DNA of 64,000 nt. Origin: Flavobacterium sp. SLB02. Lineage in GTDB: Bacteria > Bacteroidota > Bacteroidia > Flavobacteriales > Flavobacteriaceae. Shown piece after piece: positions 32,278 through 41,217 of the stretch (position 1 is its first letter; every line of letters starts with the position of its first letter). Where the stretch lies: contig NZ_CP045928.1 in the NCBI RefSeq assembly GCF_009664855.1, forward strand, positions 558,001 to 622,000, given 5' to 3'. Position numbers and translations under genes: made by a program. Below the pieces are notes generated by a model, which saw nothing but the letters and a program-made list of their open reading frames with translations, searched no databases and was not told the origin of the DNA.

Positions 32278-32916
32278 TTATTTCTTCTTTTTAGCTTTGT
32301 CTTTTTTCTTAGATTTCGCTTTCTTTTTGGCTATTTTTTTAGCTTTTGCTTTTTCCTTAGCTTTTTTCGCTTTTTCTTTTTTCTTGGCAGCAGCTTTTTG
32401 TTTTGCTTTTTTAGCTTTTTCCTTCTTTTTGTCTTTTTTAGCCTGATCTTTTTTCTTAGCTAATTTCTTTTTCTCTTTTTCCTTGTCTTTGTCTTTCACT
32501 TTTTTCTTCTTTTTATCTGTTGATTTATCTTTTTTACTTTCTCCTTTTGTTGCAACTGCGTCATCAGTTTTATTTTCTGACGGCTGTTTTTTTGCTGGTT
32601 CTTTGATCGTTACTTTTGGAGTTGTTATTTCTTCTGTTTTTTCGATAGCTGCCGGAGTAATTTTTCTTGCCGGAGCTCTTCGAACTGCAGGTTTTGGAGA
32701 AGTTGTTGCAGCTGTTTTTGTTGTCGCTTTTGGCGTTGTAGATGCTGGCGTAACAGGTTTTGCAGCCGTTGTTGGTTTAACTGGTGCTGTTCTGCGAACT
32801 GGTGTTTTTGTAGCCGGTGTATTTACTGGTTTTTTATTTTCTGTAACAGGCTGGGTATTTTCAGGTGTTGGTGAATCAGTTTTTTCCTGGGTAATTTTTT
32901 CATTCTCGTTTTCCAT
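32278..32916 (-). CDS. Lysine/alanine-rich histone-H1-like basic protein
   Basis: A 212-residue low-complexity protein. Residues 1-20 are acidic and polar. Residues 20-120 are Pro/Ala/Thr-rich (PVRRTAPVKPTT, PKPAVRRAPARK). Residues 125-212 are almost only Lys, Ala, Glu and Asp (repeats such as KKKEKAKKAKEKAKAKKIAKKK). It resembles bacterial histone-H1-like or AlgP-type DNA-binding proteins, but composition alone cannot prove this. The large antisense ORFs in this stretch are shadows of its low complexity. It is monocistronic and convergent with moaA. Confidence 0.7.
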   Translation of the reverse strand: MENENEKITQEKTDSPTPENTQPVTENKKPVNTPATKTPVRRTAPVKPTTAAKPVTPASTTPKATTKTAATTSPKPAVRRAPARKITPAAIEKTEEITTPKVTIKEPAKKQPSENKTDDAVATKGESKKDKSTDKKKKKVKDKDKEKEKKKLAKKKDQAKKDKKKEKAKKAKQKAAAKKKEKAKKAKEKAKAKKIAKKKAKSKKKDKAKKKK

Positions 32917-33180
32917 ATTGATGCGTTTTTAGATAAGTAATTGCTACAATGTAACTAAATTGTTAATTAACAGTTAAGTAAAGATAAACATAAAACAAGT
33001 CCGCCAATGTTAAGTTTTTGCTTAAAAATTAACTATAAGGTGTTTATTTTTAATATGTTGGGTTTTTGCTAAAAATAAAAGTATAAAATCTCTTAACAAT
33101 TCTACTTGAGAAATAATGTAAATTACTTTGTAAAGATGAAAGAATGATAAGTGATAGTTTTACTTGATTTTTCTTTTGGA

Positions 33181-33270
33181 AACGAGTGCCTTAGCCCAGA
33201 TGGAAGCGGCATAATTTTACTTTTTTCTTTAAAAAGTAAAAGATATAGCGGACAGCTGGATTAGCTCCTG
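33181..33270 (+). repeat. 'TTAGCCC-GATGGAAG' element with variable stem, copy B
   Basis: CCTTAGCCCAGATGGAAGCGG at the left and GATATAGCGGACAGCTGGAT TAGCTCC at the right flank a perfect stem TTTTACTTTTT / AAAAAGTAAAA. The stem is unrelated in sequence to copy A (GTGGCGG type) but also perfectly paired. It lies in the 378-bp gap upstream of the lysine-rich gene and downstream of the rubredoxin-fusion gene; I see nothing else in that gap. Confidence 0.8.
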
Positions 33271-33294
33271 AAAATACTAGTGAAATCAGTTAGT

Positions 33295-34725
33295 TTAATT
33301 CTCGACAATTTCTAAAATTTTAAAATTACTCTTTGGAGCTTCGCATAAAGAACAACAATAACTTTCTGCTAAATCGGTAAATAAAATCCCTTTTGGAATT
33401 CCCTGACTTTCATCTCCGTATTCGGATTTATAGAGTGTTAAGCATTCCTGACATTGGTAAATGTCTACTTGTGGTTTTTCTTTTTTCTGTGGATTTTCTG
33501 TTGGTTCAGAAACAGAATTTCCGAGTTCTTCAAAATATTTTCGACTAAGCTCAATTAATATGGTAGGGAGTTCGAGTTTGTCGATATCTTGCGAATGCAC
33601 AACATATTCGCGTGTATTGGCGTCGAAGTTCTTTGCATACAAAACATTATAAGTATCTCTTATTTTAATGGATTCAAGATCCTTAGGCAACTCATTTTTC
33701 TCGACCACAATCGATGTAAAATAATGGCCGTCGCGATTGTATTCTGATATGCCAAAAGTGAGTCCGTAAGTACTGATATCAAATTGATCAAGTGTTCGAA
33801 CAAGATAGGTTTTAAGATTCAAAGCCCATTCTACCGCCACAGGTAAATGCCAATTGAGCTCTAATAAAGAATGGCGCACATTGATACCTCGTTTACCCAG
33901 GAATTTTTCCCATTCCAGTTTTCGATCTTTCGGGATTCCTTTTACAATAAAAGATTTCCAGGGCGTGATGCATATTTTTCCAATTTTGCAATCAAAACAC
34001 AAATCACACATTTCTTTCAGGAAACCAAGATCATATAAATTATTTCTCCAATATAAACCCAGCCAATATTGATCGATTCCCATTCTATTCATACCTTCGT
34101 AATAAGGAAATGGATAAAACGGAATATTCAATGGCTTGTCGATTGTTCGATTATTGGTGTCTAAAGCTTCGCTAACAAGCGCAAATATCATATCGATACC
34201 AATAGATTCTTCGGCTGTAATTTTTTCGATTTCATAGTAAAATTGCGCAATATCCCAACTGTAAATGAGGATGGGATATACTTCCATACGTTCCCAATTA
34301 GGCAAACGAATGTACAAATACCAATAATCCTCGTGTTCCGAAGCAATAAAATTAAGATGTCCAGTAAACAAAGGAACAAGTTGTTGCTTGGGATCGTTGA
34401 TATTGACTTTTAATCGCGGCTGCTCTTTAAATTGCTCCAGAATGTACAAAAACTTATTGCCGGTAAGCCAATTGGTATTTCTAAAAATATCTGTAGAAAG
34501 ATAGGAAGAAACAATATTATTGCCGCTTTTTTGCTCCGGGAAAACAAAGTGATGCTTGCCTAATTGCTCTTTATCTAAGGTTTTAAATCCTTTTGGGAAA
34601 ATAATATCCTGCCTTGAACCAAAGGAAATAGAATCTAAACCCTGATCCATCGCCATATTGACTACTTCTCTTAATTCTCCCGGGGAAATAACGCCTCCTT
34701 TTACTATTAATCTTGTTAGTTCCAT
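33295..34725 (-). CDS. Nitrite/sulfite-reductase-like protein fused to rubredoxin
   Basis: A 476-residue protein. The N-terminal 400 residues resemble the ferredoxin-like halves of nitrite/sulfite reductases or CobG (GGVISPGELREVVNMAMDQG, FGSRQDIIFPKG, KICITPWKSFIVKGI), but the standard Cys-x5-Cys and Cys-x3-Cys cluster motif is not obvious; instead CDLCFDC is present. Residues about 425-475 form a rubredoxin (YQCQECL ... CCSLCEAP) for one iron. It lies 151 bp downstream of the nitrate reductase, on the same strand. It may be an electron carrier or accessory for nitrate reduction. Exact role unknown. Confidence 0.75.
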   Translation of the reverse strand: MELTRLIVKGGVISPGELREVVNMAMDQGLDSISFGSRQDIIFPKGFKTLDKEQLGKHHFVFPEQKSGNNIVSSYLSTDIFRNTNWLTGNKFLYILEQFKEQPRLKVNINDPKQQLVPLFTGHLNFIASEHEDYWYLYIRLPNWERMEVYPILIYSWDIAQFYYEIEKITAEESIGIDMIFALVSEALDTNNRTIDKPLNIPFYPFPYYEGMNRMGIDQYWLGLYWRNNLYDLGFLKEMCDLCFDCKIGKICITPWKSFIVKGIPKDRKLEWEKFLGKRGINVRHSLLELNWHLPVAVEWALNLKTYLVRTLDQFDISTYGLTFGISEYNRDGHYFTSIVVEKNELPKDLESIKIRDTYNVLYAKNFDANTREYVVHSQDIDKLELPTILIELSRKYFEELGNSVSEPTENPQKKEKPQVDIYQCQECLTLYKSEYGDESQGIPKGILFTDLAESYCCSLCEAPKSNFKILEIVEN

Positions 34726-34876
34726 ATCTTTATTTTTGTTTCAGGTTTCAGTTTTTTTTTTGTTTGCTTTGTCTATTCGGCTTTTAGCCTCGGGTCAGGT
34801 TTTTGTATTGTTTTGATTTAACCGCAAAAACCTTTGTGACCTCTGTGGTAAAATTTATGTTCAAAGTAACTTGAAA

Positions 34877-37800
34877 CTAAACTTTACACTTCGCCAATAT
34901 CTCCTTAACCTCAGTTTTACAGCTACCACAACCTAATCCTGCACCTGTATTTTTGCATAAATCCGTAAAATTGTTTACACCGCTTTTTATCGTTTCTTCT
35001 ATATTTCCGGCTCCGACCTGACTGCAGGAACAAACCAATTTTCCTAGGACTGGTTTTGCATTTGAACTTCCTCTCAGTAATAAATTTCGTTTGTCTGACA
35101 ATTCGATTTTGCTTTCGATCATGGTTTTAAACTCGGCAAATTCATTTTTATCTCCCATTAAAATGGCGCCAACAAGAAGATCGTCCTTAACGATACATTT
35201 TTTGTAATAGCGTTTTTTAAGATCGGCAAAAATAATCTCTTCGTACGAATCGTCGTTTTCCGGAATTTCGATATCACCAATGCTACACAGGTTAATATCT
35301 TCCAGTTTCAGAATATTCATTAAAATAGAACCTTTGTAAAAGCTGCTGATATCACCTGCTAAAAAGTTAGCCAGAATATCCGCTTGCTCTTCGGCGGCAG
35401 ATGTGATTCCGAACAACTTATTGTTGAATTCGGCGATTTCTCCAATAGCAAAAATATCAAGGTTTGAGGTCTGCAAATACTGGTTTACTTTTACACCGCG
35501 TCCGCAGGCAAGACCGCTTTCTCTGGCAATTTCGATATTCGGAATTGTTCCAATCGTATAAACAATAGCATTTGCGGTGATGATTCTGCCACTTTTTAAG
35601 GCAATTTCTATTTCATTCGGATTATCGGTTTCAAAAACCGTACTGACTTCATTATCAAAATAGATCTGAATATCACGAAGCTGAACTTCTTCTGCTAATA
35701 ATTTACTTGAAATTCGGTCTAATTGACGTTCCATCAAACGAGAAGCTCTTTGAACAATGGTTGTTTTAACTTTTTTATGTTTTAAAGCAGCAGCCAGTTC
35801 CAGACCTAATAAACCTCCGCCAATTATCACAACGTGTTGTTCTTCGGGCGGTAAATTAGTGCTGTCAAGATGTTTTTTTAAACGATCTGCATCTTCTTTA
35901 CGTCTTACGGTAAATCTGCCCGGAAGGTGCAGTTGTGTGTTTTCAGGAATAAAGGGACGGCTTCCTGTTGCCATGATCAAAGCATCATATGTATGTATTT
36001 CGCCTTGACTGTCTGTTATTGTTTTTTTATGAGAATCGATTTTAGTGATTGCCACATTGGCATTCATCGTGATTTTTAATTTATTTAAAGCCTCACCATC
36101 TTTTACTTTTAGCAATTGTTCCCAGCTAAATTCGCCAGTCATATATTCCGGAAGTAAAACGCGATTATAAAACGGGTTTACTTCATTTGAAAAAACTACA
36201 ATCTCATCTGTTTGATTGAACTCACGATAATTTTGAATAAATCTAAAAGAAGCTGCTCCGGCGCCCACAATAGCAATTTTCTGAAACGGTTTTACATATT
36301 TGGAAATATTGACTGTGGTGTATTTAAAATCAGGTTCTTTAGAAACGGGATCAACTACCGTATTGGTCAAATTATTAGTTCTGTTCAGGTCATTTTCTAG
36401 TTGTTTTCCCCAGTGCATTGGCAAAAAAAGAACTTTTTCTTTGATAGCATCTGTAACTTTTGCTTTTACGCGAACTTCTCCGTTTTTGCTCGACACAACG
36501 ACAATATCTCCATTTTTAATATCATTTTTAAAAGCATCGATTGGATTTATTTCTAAAACCGGACTTGGAGTATGTGTCATCAATCTGGATACTTTTCCGG
36601 TTTTGGTCATCGTATGCCATTGATCGCGAACTCGTCCTGTAGTTAAAATAAACGGAAACTGAGCATTAGGCTGTTCGGATGTATTTTCTATAGCCGTTGG
36701 TAAATTGAAAATCGCTTTTTGTGATGGCGTATAGAATTTTTTATCAGTAAAAAGTCGGGGAGTTCCAGGATGTCCGTAATCCGGAACTGGCCATTGAAAA
36801 GTACCTTCGGTTTTTAAGCGATGATAATTTAAGAACGAGATATCGATGTTGGTATTTTTAGTTAGTGCGCAATGTTCTTTGTAGATTTCTTCGGCACTAT
36901 TAAAGTTGAAACCGTTGAAATTCATTTTTTTAGCAAAGCGAATTAAAATCTCAATGTCCGAAAGTGCTTCGCCAGGTGCGTTAATCCCTTTTGGCAAATA
37001 AGAAATTCGACGCTCAGAATTGGTCATCGTACCTTCTTTTTCTAACCAACCAGCGGCAGGCAATAATAAATCGGCATATTTTGAAGTATCTGCATTATGC
37101 GAAATATCCTGAACCACGACAAATTTGGCATTTTGTAACGCTTTTTCGATTCGGCGGGAATCGGGTAAACTAACTAAGGGATTGGTACAGATAATCCAGA
37201 CGGCCTTCATTTTTCCAGATTCCAAGGCTTCGAACATTTCGGTTGCGGTTAAACCCGGTTTGTCTGATATTGCATCGACGCCCCAAAAATCAGCCACTTC
37301 TTTTCGATGTTCCGGATTTGCAATGTCTTTATGTGCCGCCAGAAGTGTCGCCATTCCGCCAACTTCCCGTCCGCCCATTGCGTTGGGTTGTCCTGTTAAC
37401 GAAAATGGCCCTGAACCCGGTTTTCCTATTTGTCCCGTTAATAAAGACAAATTCAATAAAGCGGTATTTTTATCTACGCCAACAGCGCTTTGATTCAGTC
37501 CCATTGCCCAAAGCGAAATAAAACCTTTGGCTTTGCCAATAATATCGGCAGCAAGTTTAATATCATTAACCGAAATACCACAAATTTTGGAAGCTTTTTC
37601 TAAAGAAGTACTTAAAACTAAGTCTTTGTATTGTTTAAAATTTTCGGCATTGTTTTTTACAAAATCATGATCGACATAGCCTTTTTCGATGATACGTTTG
37701 GCAATGGCATGATACAATATTATATCAGATCCCGGAATAATCTGCAAATGCAAATCGGCAAAAGCAGCTGTATCCGTGCGTCTGGGATCAATAACAATGA

Positions 37801-38395
37801 TTTTTATTTTTGGATTTTTCTCCTTATGTTTTTCTATTCTTCGAAATAAAATAGGATGACACCAGGCGGGGTTGGCGCCAGTAATAAGGAACGTATCGGC
37901 AAGTTCGATATCATCATAAGCAATGGGTACAGAATCTTCTCCGAAAGTTTTTTTATAGCCAACAACGGCTGAACTCATGCACAAACGCGAATTCGTGTCG
38001 ATATTATTGGTTTTCAAAAAGCCTTTTACCAATTTGTTTACTAAGTAGTATTCCTCGGTTAAACATTGCCCCGAAATATAAAATCCAACACTATCAGGAC
38101 CGTGTTTTTTTATGATAGAAGTAAAAACAGCTGCCGCGCGATCAAGTGCAGTATCCCAGCTTACACGTTCCAGAGGATAGGATTTACTGCCGCGCATTTC
38201 GGGATATAAAATCCTGTCTGAAGTGTCATTGACTACGTAGTGCAAATTCATTCCTTTAGAACACAACATTCCTTTATTGACAGGATGGTCTTTGTCGCCC
38301 GTAACCATTACGCCATTTTTGGCATCCTTAGTTACGATTATACCACAGCCGACGCCACAATACGAACAGGTAGTTTTGATTTTGGTATTTTGCAT
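34877..38395 (-). CDS. nasA: Assimilatory nitrate reductase with fused FAD reductase and BFD domains
   Basis: A 1172-residue fusion. The start at ATG 38395 (MQNTKIKTTCSYCGVGC) is preferred to the GTG one codon earlier. Residues 1-690 form a molybdopterin oxidoreductase with a 4Fe-4S site (Cys10, Cys13, Cys17 and the Cys of GMLCSKG) and an Mo-bisMGD domain; the dinucleotide-binding end reads FPFILTTGRVRDQWHTMT. Residues about 705-1090 form an FAD/NAD(P)H reductase (IAIVGAGAASFRFI, VVIIGGGLLGLELAAAL). Residues about 1115-1170 form a BFD-type 2Fe-2S domain (LVCSCSQVG ... GLGCGSCKTE). It probably reduces nitrate to nitrite using NAD(P)H in one polypeptide. Confidence 0.9.
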   Translation of the reverse strand: MQNTKIKTTCSYCGVGCGIIVTKDAKNGVMVTGDKDHPVNKGMLCSKGMNLHYVVNDTSDRILYPEMRGSKSYPLERVSWDTALDRAAAVFTSIIKKHGPDSVGFYISGQCLTEEYYLVNKLVKGFLKTNNIDTNSRLCMSSAVVGYKKTFGEDSVPIAYDDIELADTFLITGANPAWCHPILFRRIEKHKEKNPKIKIIVIDPRRTDTAAFADLHLQIIPGSDIILYHAIAKRIIEKGYVDHDFVKNNAENFKQYKDLVLSTSLEKASKICGISVNDIKLAADIIGKAKGFISLWAMGLNQSAVGVDKNTALLNLSLLTGQIGKPGSGPFSLTGQPNAMGGREVGGMATLLAAHKDIANPEHRKEVADFWGVDAISDKPGLTATEMFEALESGKMKAVWIICTNPLVSLPDSRRIEKALQNAKFVVVQDISHNADTSKYADLLLPAAGWLEKEGTMTNSERRISYLPKGINAPGEALSDIEILIRFAKKMNFNGFNFNSAEEIYKEHCALTKNTNIDISFLNYHRLKTEGTFQWPVPDYGHPGTPRLFTDKKFYTPSQKAIFNLPTAIENTSEQPNAQFPFILTTGRVRDQWHTMTKTGKVSRLMTHTPSPVLEINPIDAFKNDIKNGDIVVVSSKNGEVRVKAKVTDAIKEKVLFLPMHWGKQLENDLNRTNNLTNTVVDPVSKEPDFKYTTVNISKYVKPFQKIAIVGAGAASFRFIQNYREFNQTDEIVVFSNEVNPFYNRVLLPEYMTGEFSWEQLLKVKDGEALNKLKITMNANVAITKIDSHKKTITDSQGEIHTYDALIMATGSRPFIPENTQLHLPGRFTVRRKEDADRLKKHLDSTNLPPEEQHVVIIGGGLLGLELAAALKHKKVKTTIVQRASRLMERQLDRISSKLLAEEVQLRDIQIYFDNEVSTVFETDNPNEIEIALKSGRIITANAIVYTIGTIPNIEIARESGLACGRGVKVNQYLQTSNLDIFAIGEIAEFNNKLFGITSAAEEQADILANFLAGDISSFYKGSILMNILKLEDINLCSIGDIEIPENDDSYEEIIFADLKKRYYKKCIVKDDLLVGAILMGDKNEFAEFKTMIESKIELSDKRNLLLRGSSNAKPVLGKLVCSCSQVGAGNIEETIKSGVNNFTDLCKNTGAGLGCGSCKTEVKEILAKCKV

Positions 38396-38472
38396 CACAA
38401 CTTTTTTTAAGTAATAACTAATGAAATCTGTTTGGATCTAAATAATTCACTTATTTATTCTTAAACAAAAAT

Positions 38473-38486
38473 AAGTATTTTTACGT
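38473..38486 (-). promoter_or_regulatory. Operator of the nasA-side promoter (ACGT-N6-ACTT)
   Basis: Read towards nasA the 14-mer is ACGTAAAAATACTT, one base from the AAGT-N6-ACTT motif, and is followed directly by ATTTTTG, giving a perfect -7 element TATTTTTG. It shares its ACGT (38483-38486) with the operator facing the Fnr-like gene. Confidence 0.6.
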
Positions 38487-38496
38487 ATAAATACTT
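38483..38496 (+). promoter_or_regulatory. Operator of the fnr-side promoter (ACGT-N6-ACTT)
   Basis: ACGTATAAATACTT overlaps the nasA-side site by four bases, so the whole 38473-38496 block is a symmetric double operator (AAGTATTTTT-ACGT-ATAAATACTT). It precedes the Fnr-like gene ATG by 82 bp and suggests shared or mutually exclusive control of the divergent pair. Confidence 0.6.
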
Positions 38497-38578
38497 ATTT
38501 TTATAATTTATTTTTCTACTTTTGATTCAAATAAAAGAGGAACAACAATTTAGTGTACCATGCATAAAATTTGAACTC

Positions 38579-39289
38579 ATGAAAGAAGAGCAACCTATTT
38601 GTGATACCTGTATCAACGAAAATTGTTTTATTAAGAAACATTTGCATTTAGAACAGATGAAAGAATATGTTTTAAGGAAAGAAACTTTTGTTTGTAAAAA
38701 ATCGAATTCTTTTATTAAAGAAGGCGATCTCATAAAAGGATTGTACTTTATTTGTTCAGGTAAAGTCAAAACAATAAAAACCGGCATAAACGGGAGGGAA
38801 CAAATTGTTCGGTTAACAAAAAATGGAGACACAATTGGCTTCCGCGGATTTGGAACGAGCAGTAGATATTTGATTGGTGCCTCTGCCTTAGAAGATACCG
38901 TTTTATGTAATTTTAGCAACGAAACGATGTTGGAAATTCTTCAGAAGATTCCTGAATTTACCTATGCTTTAATGTTATTTTATGCTGATGAACTCAATAA
39001 AAGTGAGAACAACATTCGTAAAATTGCTCATATGAATGTGCGCGAACGTGTAATTGATTTGTTGCTGTACATTCATCGTAAGTTTGGTCAAACCAATGAT
39101 TTAATTGATATTGAACTTTCCAGAAAAGAAATTGCTGATTTTGCAGGAACTACAGAAGAGCAGGCCATTCGTGTACTTTCGAATCTAAAAAAAGAAATGC
39201 TCATTAAAACTGTCGGGAAAAAAATAGGAATTTTGGCTATGCCTGAATTACGATCTGAAATTATGGAACATAAATATTTTGCTATTTAA
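38579..39289 (+). CDS. Crp/Fnr-family regulator with N-terminal cysteine cluster
   Basis: A 236-residue protein from the ATG at 38579 (a TTG at 38522 would add 19 residues). The N-terminus has Cys8, Cys11 and Cys16 (CDTCINENC) and a further Cys39, resembling the CX2CX5C iron-sulfur ligands of FNR with one residue fewer. A cyclic-nucleotide-binding fold follows (about 30-150), then a winged HTH (LSRKEIADFAGTTEEQAIRVLSNLKKE) keeping the Glu and Arg of the recognition helix. It is divergent from nitrate reductase and probably an oxygen- or NO-responsive regulator of the nitrate genes, perhaps binding AAGT-N6-ACTT. Confidence 0.85.
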   Translation: MKEEQPICDTCINENCFIKKHLHLEQMKEYVLRKETFVCKKSNSFIKEGDLIKGLYFICSGKVKTIKTGINGREQIVRLTKNGDTIGFRGFGTSSRYLIGASALEDTVLCNFSNETMLEILQKIPEFTYALMLFYADELNKSENNIRKIAHMNVRERVIDLLLYIHRKFGQTNDLIDIELSRKEIADFAGTTEEQAIRVLSNLKKEMLIKTVGKKIGILAMPELRSEIMEHKYFAI

Positions 39290-39318
39290 ATTGATTAAGT
39301 AGTATTGCTTATAATTTT

Positions 39319-39355
39319 AGAGACGCACAATAGTATATTTCTTTTGTACGTCTCT
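39319..39355. terminator. Hairpin between the convergent fnr and hydrolase genes
   Basis: AGAGACG ... CGTCTCT arms with AC/GT extensions flank a 17-nt AT-rich loop, followed by TTTT. It lies between convergent genes and may act as a bidirectional terminator. A related perfect 13-bp pair is at 40337-40375. Confidence 0.6.
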
Positions 39356-39365
39356 TTTGTGAGAT

Positions 39366-40136
39366 TTATAAATTAGAATACCAATTTAATATGTAATCTG
39401 CGATTTCTTCCCAACCTTTTTCGCCACAGATAAAATGACTTTTGTTATCGTAAATTTTTACATCAACTCTGCTGTTGGGATCTTTGTATTGGGAGGCAAT
39501 TTTTTTGGTTAAGGCCTGCGGAAATATATTATCATTTCCGCCACCAATAAATAAAATAGGCTGATGTGGTTTTTTAAAATCGGCATTTGAGAAAGATTTC
39601 AATAAGGTCTCCCTGCCAATTTTTCTGCTTTCGGGAACAGCGATAAGATCGTAAGCTTTGTCTTGTTCAGATTTTGGGAGTGTATTAAAAAAGGCCCGGT
39701 TGTACCAGTCTCTAGATCCTAAATAATAGCCTTTACTGGAAAAGAAGTTTACTGCCGGCCAAACGATTTTTACTGTAGAAAATGGAGGTAAAACATTTTT
39801 AGGAGGTGCTCCATTAATACTTACTGCGGCATCAGCTTTGCCTAAATCAATCAGTTTTTGTACCGCTAATCCCGCCATGGAGTGTCCAATTACAAGTGGT
39901 TTCTCGGGTAAGGTATCGATCAGTTTTGCAATATTCTGTACTACATCTATAAAGCCTGTGTCAACAAGTTCCGGATGTATATTTTCCCGAAGTGCTGCAG
40001 GATTGCCATCGTGTCCGGGATTTGCAGGAGCATATACTGTATATCCTTTTTGCTCATAGTAATTTTTCCATTCTGACCAGGTACTATCATTCACGAACAT
40101 CCCGTGTACTAATACAATTGTTTTTGATTTTGCCAT
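39366..40136 (-). CDS. Alpha/beta hydrolase
   Basis: A 256-residue cytoplasmic hydrolase without signal peptide. The oxyanion HGMF and nucleophile motif GHSMAG (Ser86) are visible, the acid is in GGNDNIFP and the histidine in NKSHFICGE. It fits esterase- or lipase-like alpha/beta hydrolases; the substrate is unknown. It lies inside the nitrate region but shares no operon with it, and no functional link is evident. Confidence 0.82.
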   Translation of the reverse strand: MAKSKTIVLVHGMFVNDSTWSEWKNYYEQKGYTVYAPANPGHDGNPAALRENIHPELVDTGFIDVVQNIAKLIDTLPEKPLVIGHSMAGLAVQKLIDLGKADAAVSINGAPPKNVLPPFSTVKIVWPAVNFFSSKGYYLGSRDWYNRAFFNTLPKSEQDKAYDLIAVPESRKIGRETLLKSFSNADFKKPHQPILFIGGGNDNIFPQALTKKIASQYKDPNSRVDVKIYDNKSHFICGEKGWEEIADYILNWYSNL

Positions 40137-40336
40137 TATTAAGGTTATTTAAAATTGATACTAATTTTAGAATAGGGCAATGCAAAATGATAAACAACCT
40201 TTTTAATATAGGTTGCCGCTTGTAGATAGTTTCTTTTTTTTGTACTAAAATACAAATAAAAGTTTTTATTTTAGCAATTGGCTTTAATTTAAATAGCTGT
40301 ATTGTAGTTAGTTATTGTTTTAGAGGGTAAAATGGT

Positions 40337-40375
40337 GTAGAGATGTACAGTAGTAATTTTTTTGTACATCTCTAC
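40337..40375. terminator. Perfect 13-bp hairpin in hydrolase-methyltransferase gap
   Basis: GTAGAGATGTACA (40337-40349) and TGTACATCTCTAC (40363-40375) surround a loop containing AATTTTTT. It is related in sequence to the hairpin at 39319-39355. It lies 19 bp after the methyltransferase stop, so it probably serves as its terminator or is a dispersed hairpin. Confidence 0.6.
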
Positions 40376-40393
40376 GAAACGTTTTTAGAAAGC

Positions 40394-41017
40394 TTATTTT
40401 TTCTTTCCAACAAATCGAATAACAGAACCTTTTCCGTTATGGAACAGACCTTCGTTTAATTCGATTTCTTTTTCTTCTAACTGAATGATTTCATAATCAG
40501 GAAAATCAGATTGTATTTCTTCAATAGAAAATAGGGATTCAATATCTTTTGGTCCGCCAACTTTATCGTTTATAGCCATATATTCTAAATGTTTTTTGCT
40601 GAAAGCTTCAAAAATGATGTATCCATCTTTACGTAAATAAGTTTCTAATGTTTGGTGAATGAATGATTTAATCGCTGCCGGAAAGTGTGCATAAATTAAT
40701 GCAATTACATCAAATTGTTCAGCCTGATAATTAAGGGTTTCCAGTTCTCCAACTTGGTAATCAATTACAATATTATTTGCTTCAGCTAGTTTAAGGGCTT
40801 TGTTTTTTCCTTCGGCACTAATATCAAATGCGGAGACTTTCCAACCTAATTGGGCTGCAAAAACAGCATTTCTACCTTCGCCTTCAGCCGGAAAAAGAAT
40901 AGTTCCTGAGTTTAGTTTCTCTAATTGTTCTTTTAAAAAATTGTTGGGTGCTGTGCCGTAAGCAAATTCCTCGTTGCTGTAGCGGTCGTTCCATCTGTCT
41001 GTCCAGGTGTCGTTCAT
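40394..41017 (-). CDS. Class I SAM-dependent methyltransferase
   Basis: A 207-residue protein beginning [21 protein letters not shown], typical of TehB/thiopurine-type small methyltransferases. The SAM-binding glycine motif is [14 protein letters not shown] and the following acidic residue lies in [17 protein letters not shown] forms motif IV. Members methylate small toxic compounds such as tellurite or thiols; the substrate is not predictable. It is monocistronic. Confidence 0.83.
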   Translation of the reverse strand: MNDTWTDRWNDRYSNEEFAYGTAPNNFLKEQLEKLNSGTILFPAEGEGRNAVFAAQLGWKVSAFDISAEGKNKALKLAEANNIVIDYQVGELETLNYQAEQFDVIALIYAHFPAAIKSFIHQTLETYLRKDGYIIFEAFSKKHLEYMAINDKVGGPKDIESLFSIEEIQSDFPDYEIIQLEEKEIELNEGLFHNGKGSVIRFVGKKK

Positions 41018-41161
41018 TGTTTTTTGTTATTAAGATTTAAGATTGCATCAAGAGATGCTTTACTGATTATTCTTTTAGGTAAATAAGAAAGATTTAGTTA
41101 TTTGTACATCAAATATACCCAATTATAAGAGTAAATGTCCTTGATATAGAAAACAAAAAAA

Positions 41162-41190
41162 TACCCTTTTTCTAAAAGAGAAAAAGGGTA
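41162..41190 (-). terminator. Intrinsic terminator after the porin gene
   Basis: A perfect 12-bp stem TACCCTTTTTCT / AGAAAAAGGGTA with a 5-nt loop is followed on the minus strand by TTTTTTTG. It lies 28 bp after the stop of the porin gene. Confidence 0.85.
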
Positions 41191-41217
41191 AATTATCTTG
41201 TTATTATTAAAGTTTAA

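Noticed and set aside
32204..32932. Long antisense ORFs over the lysine-rich gene
   Set aside because: The AAA/AAG-rich complement reads as Phe/Leu/Ala without stops; low complexity, no initiation context and no domain.
38522..38578. TTG start for the Fnr-like regulator
   Set aside because: It would add 19 residues without family resemblance, and the ATG at 38579 opens just before the cysteine cluster. Not fully excluded.
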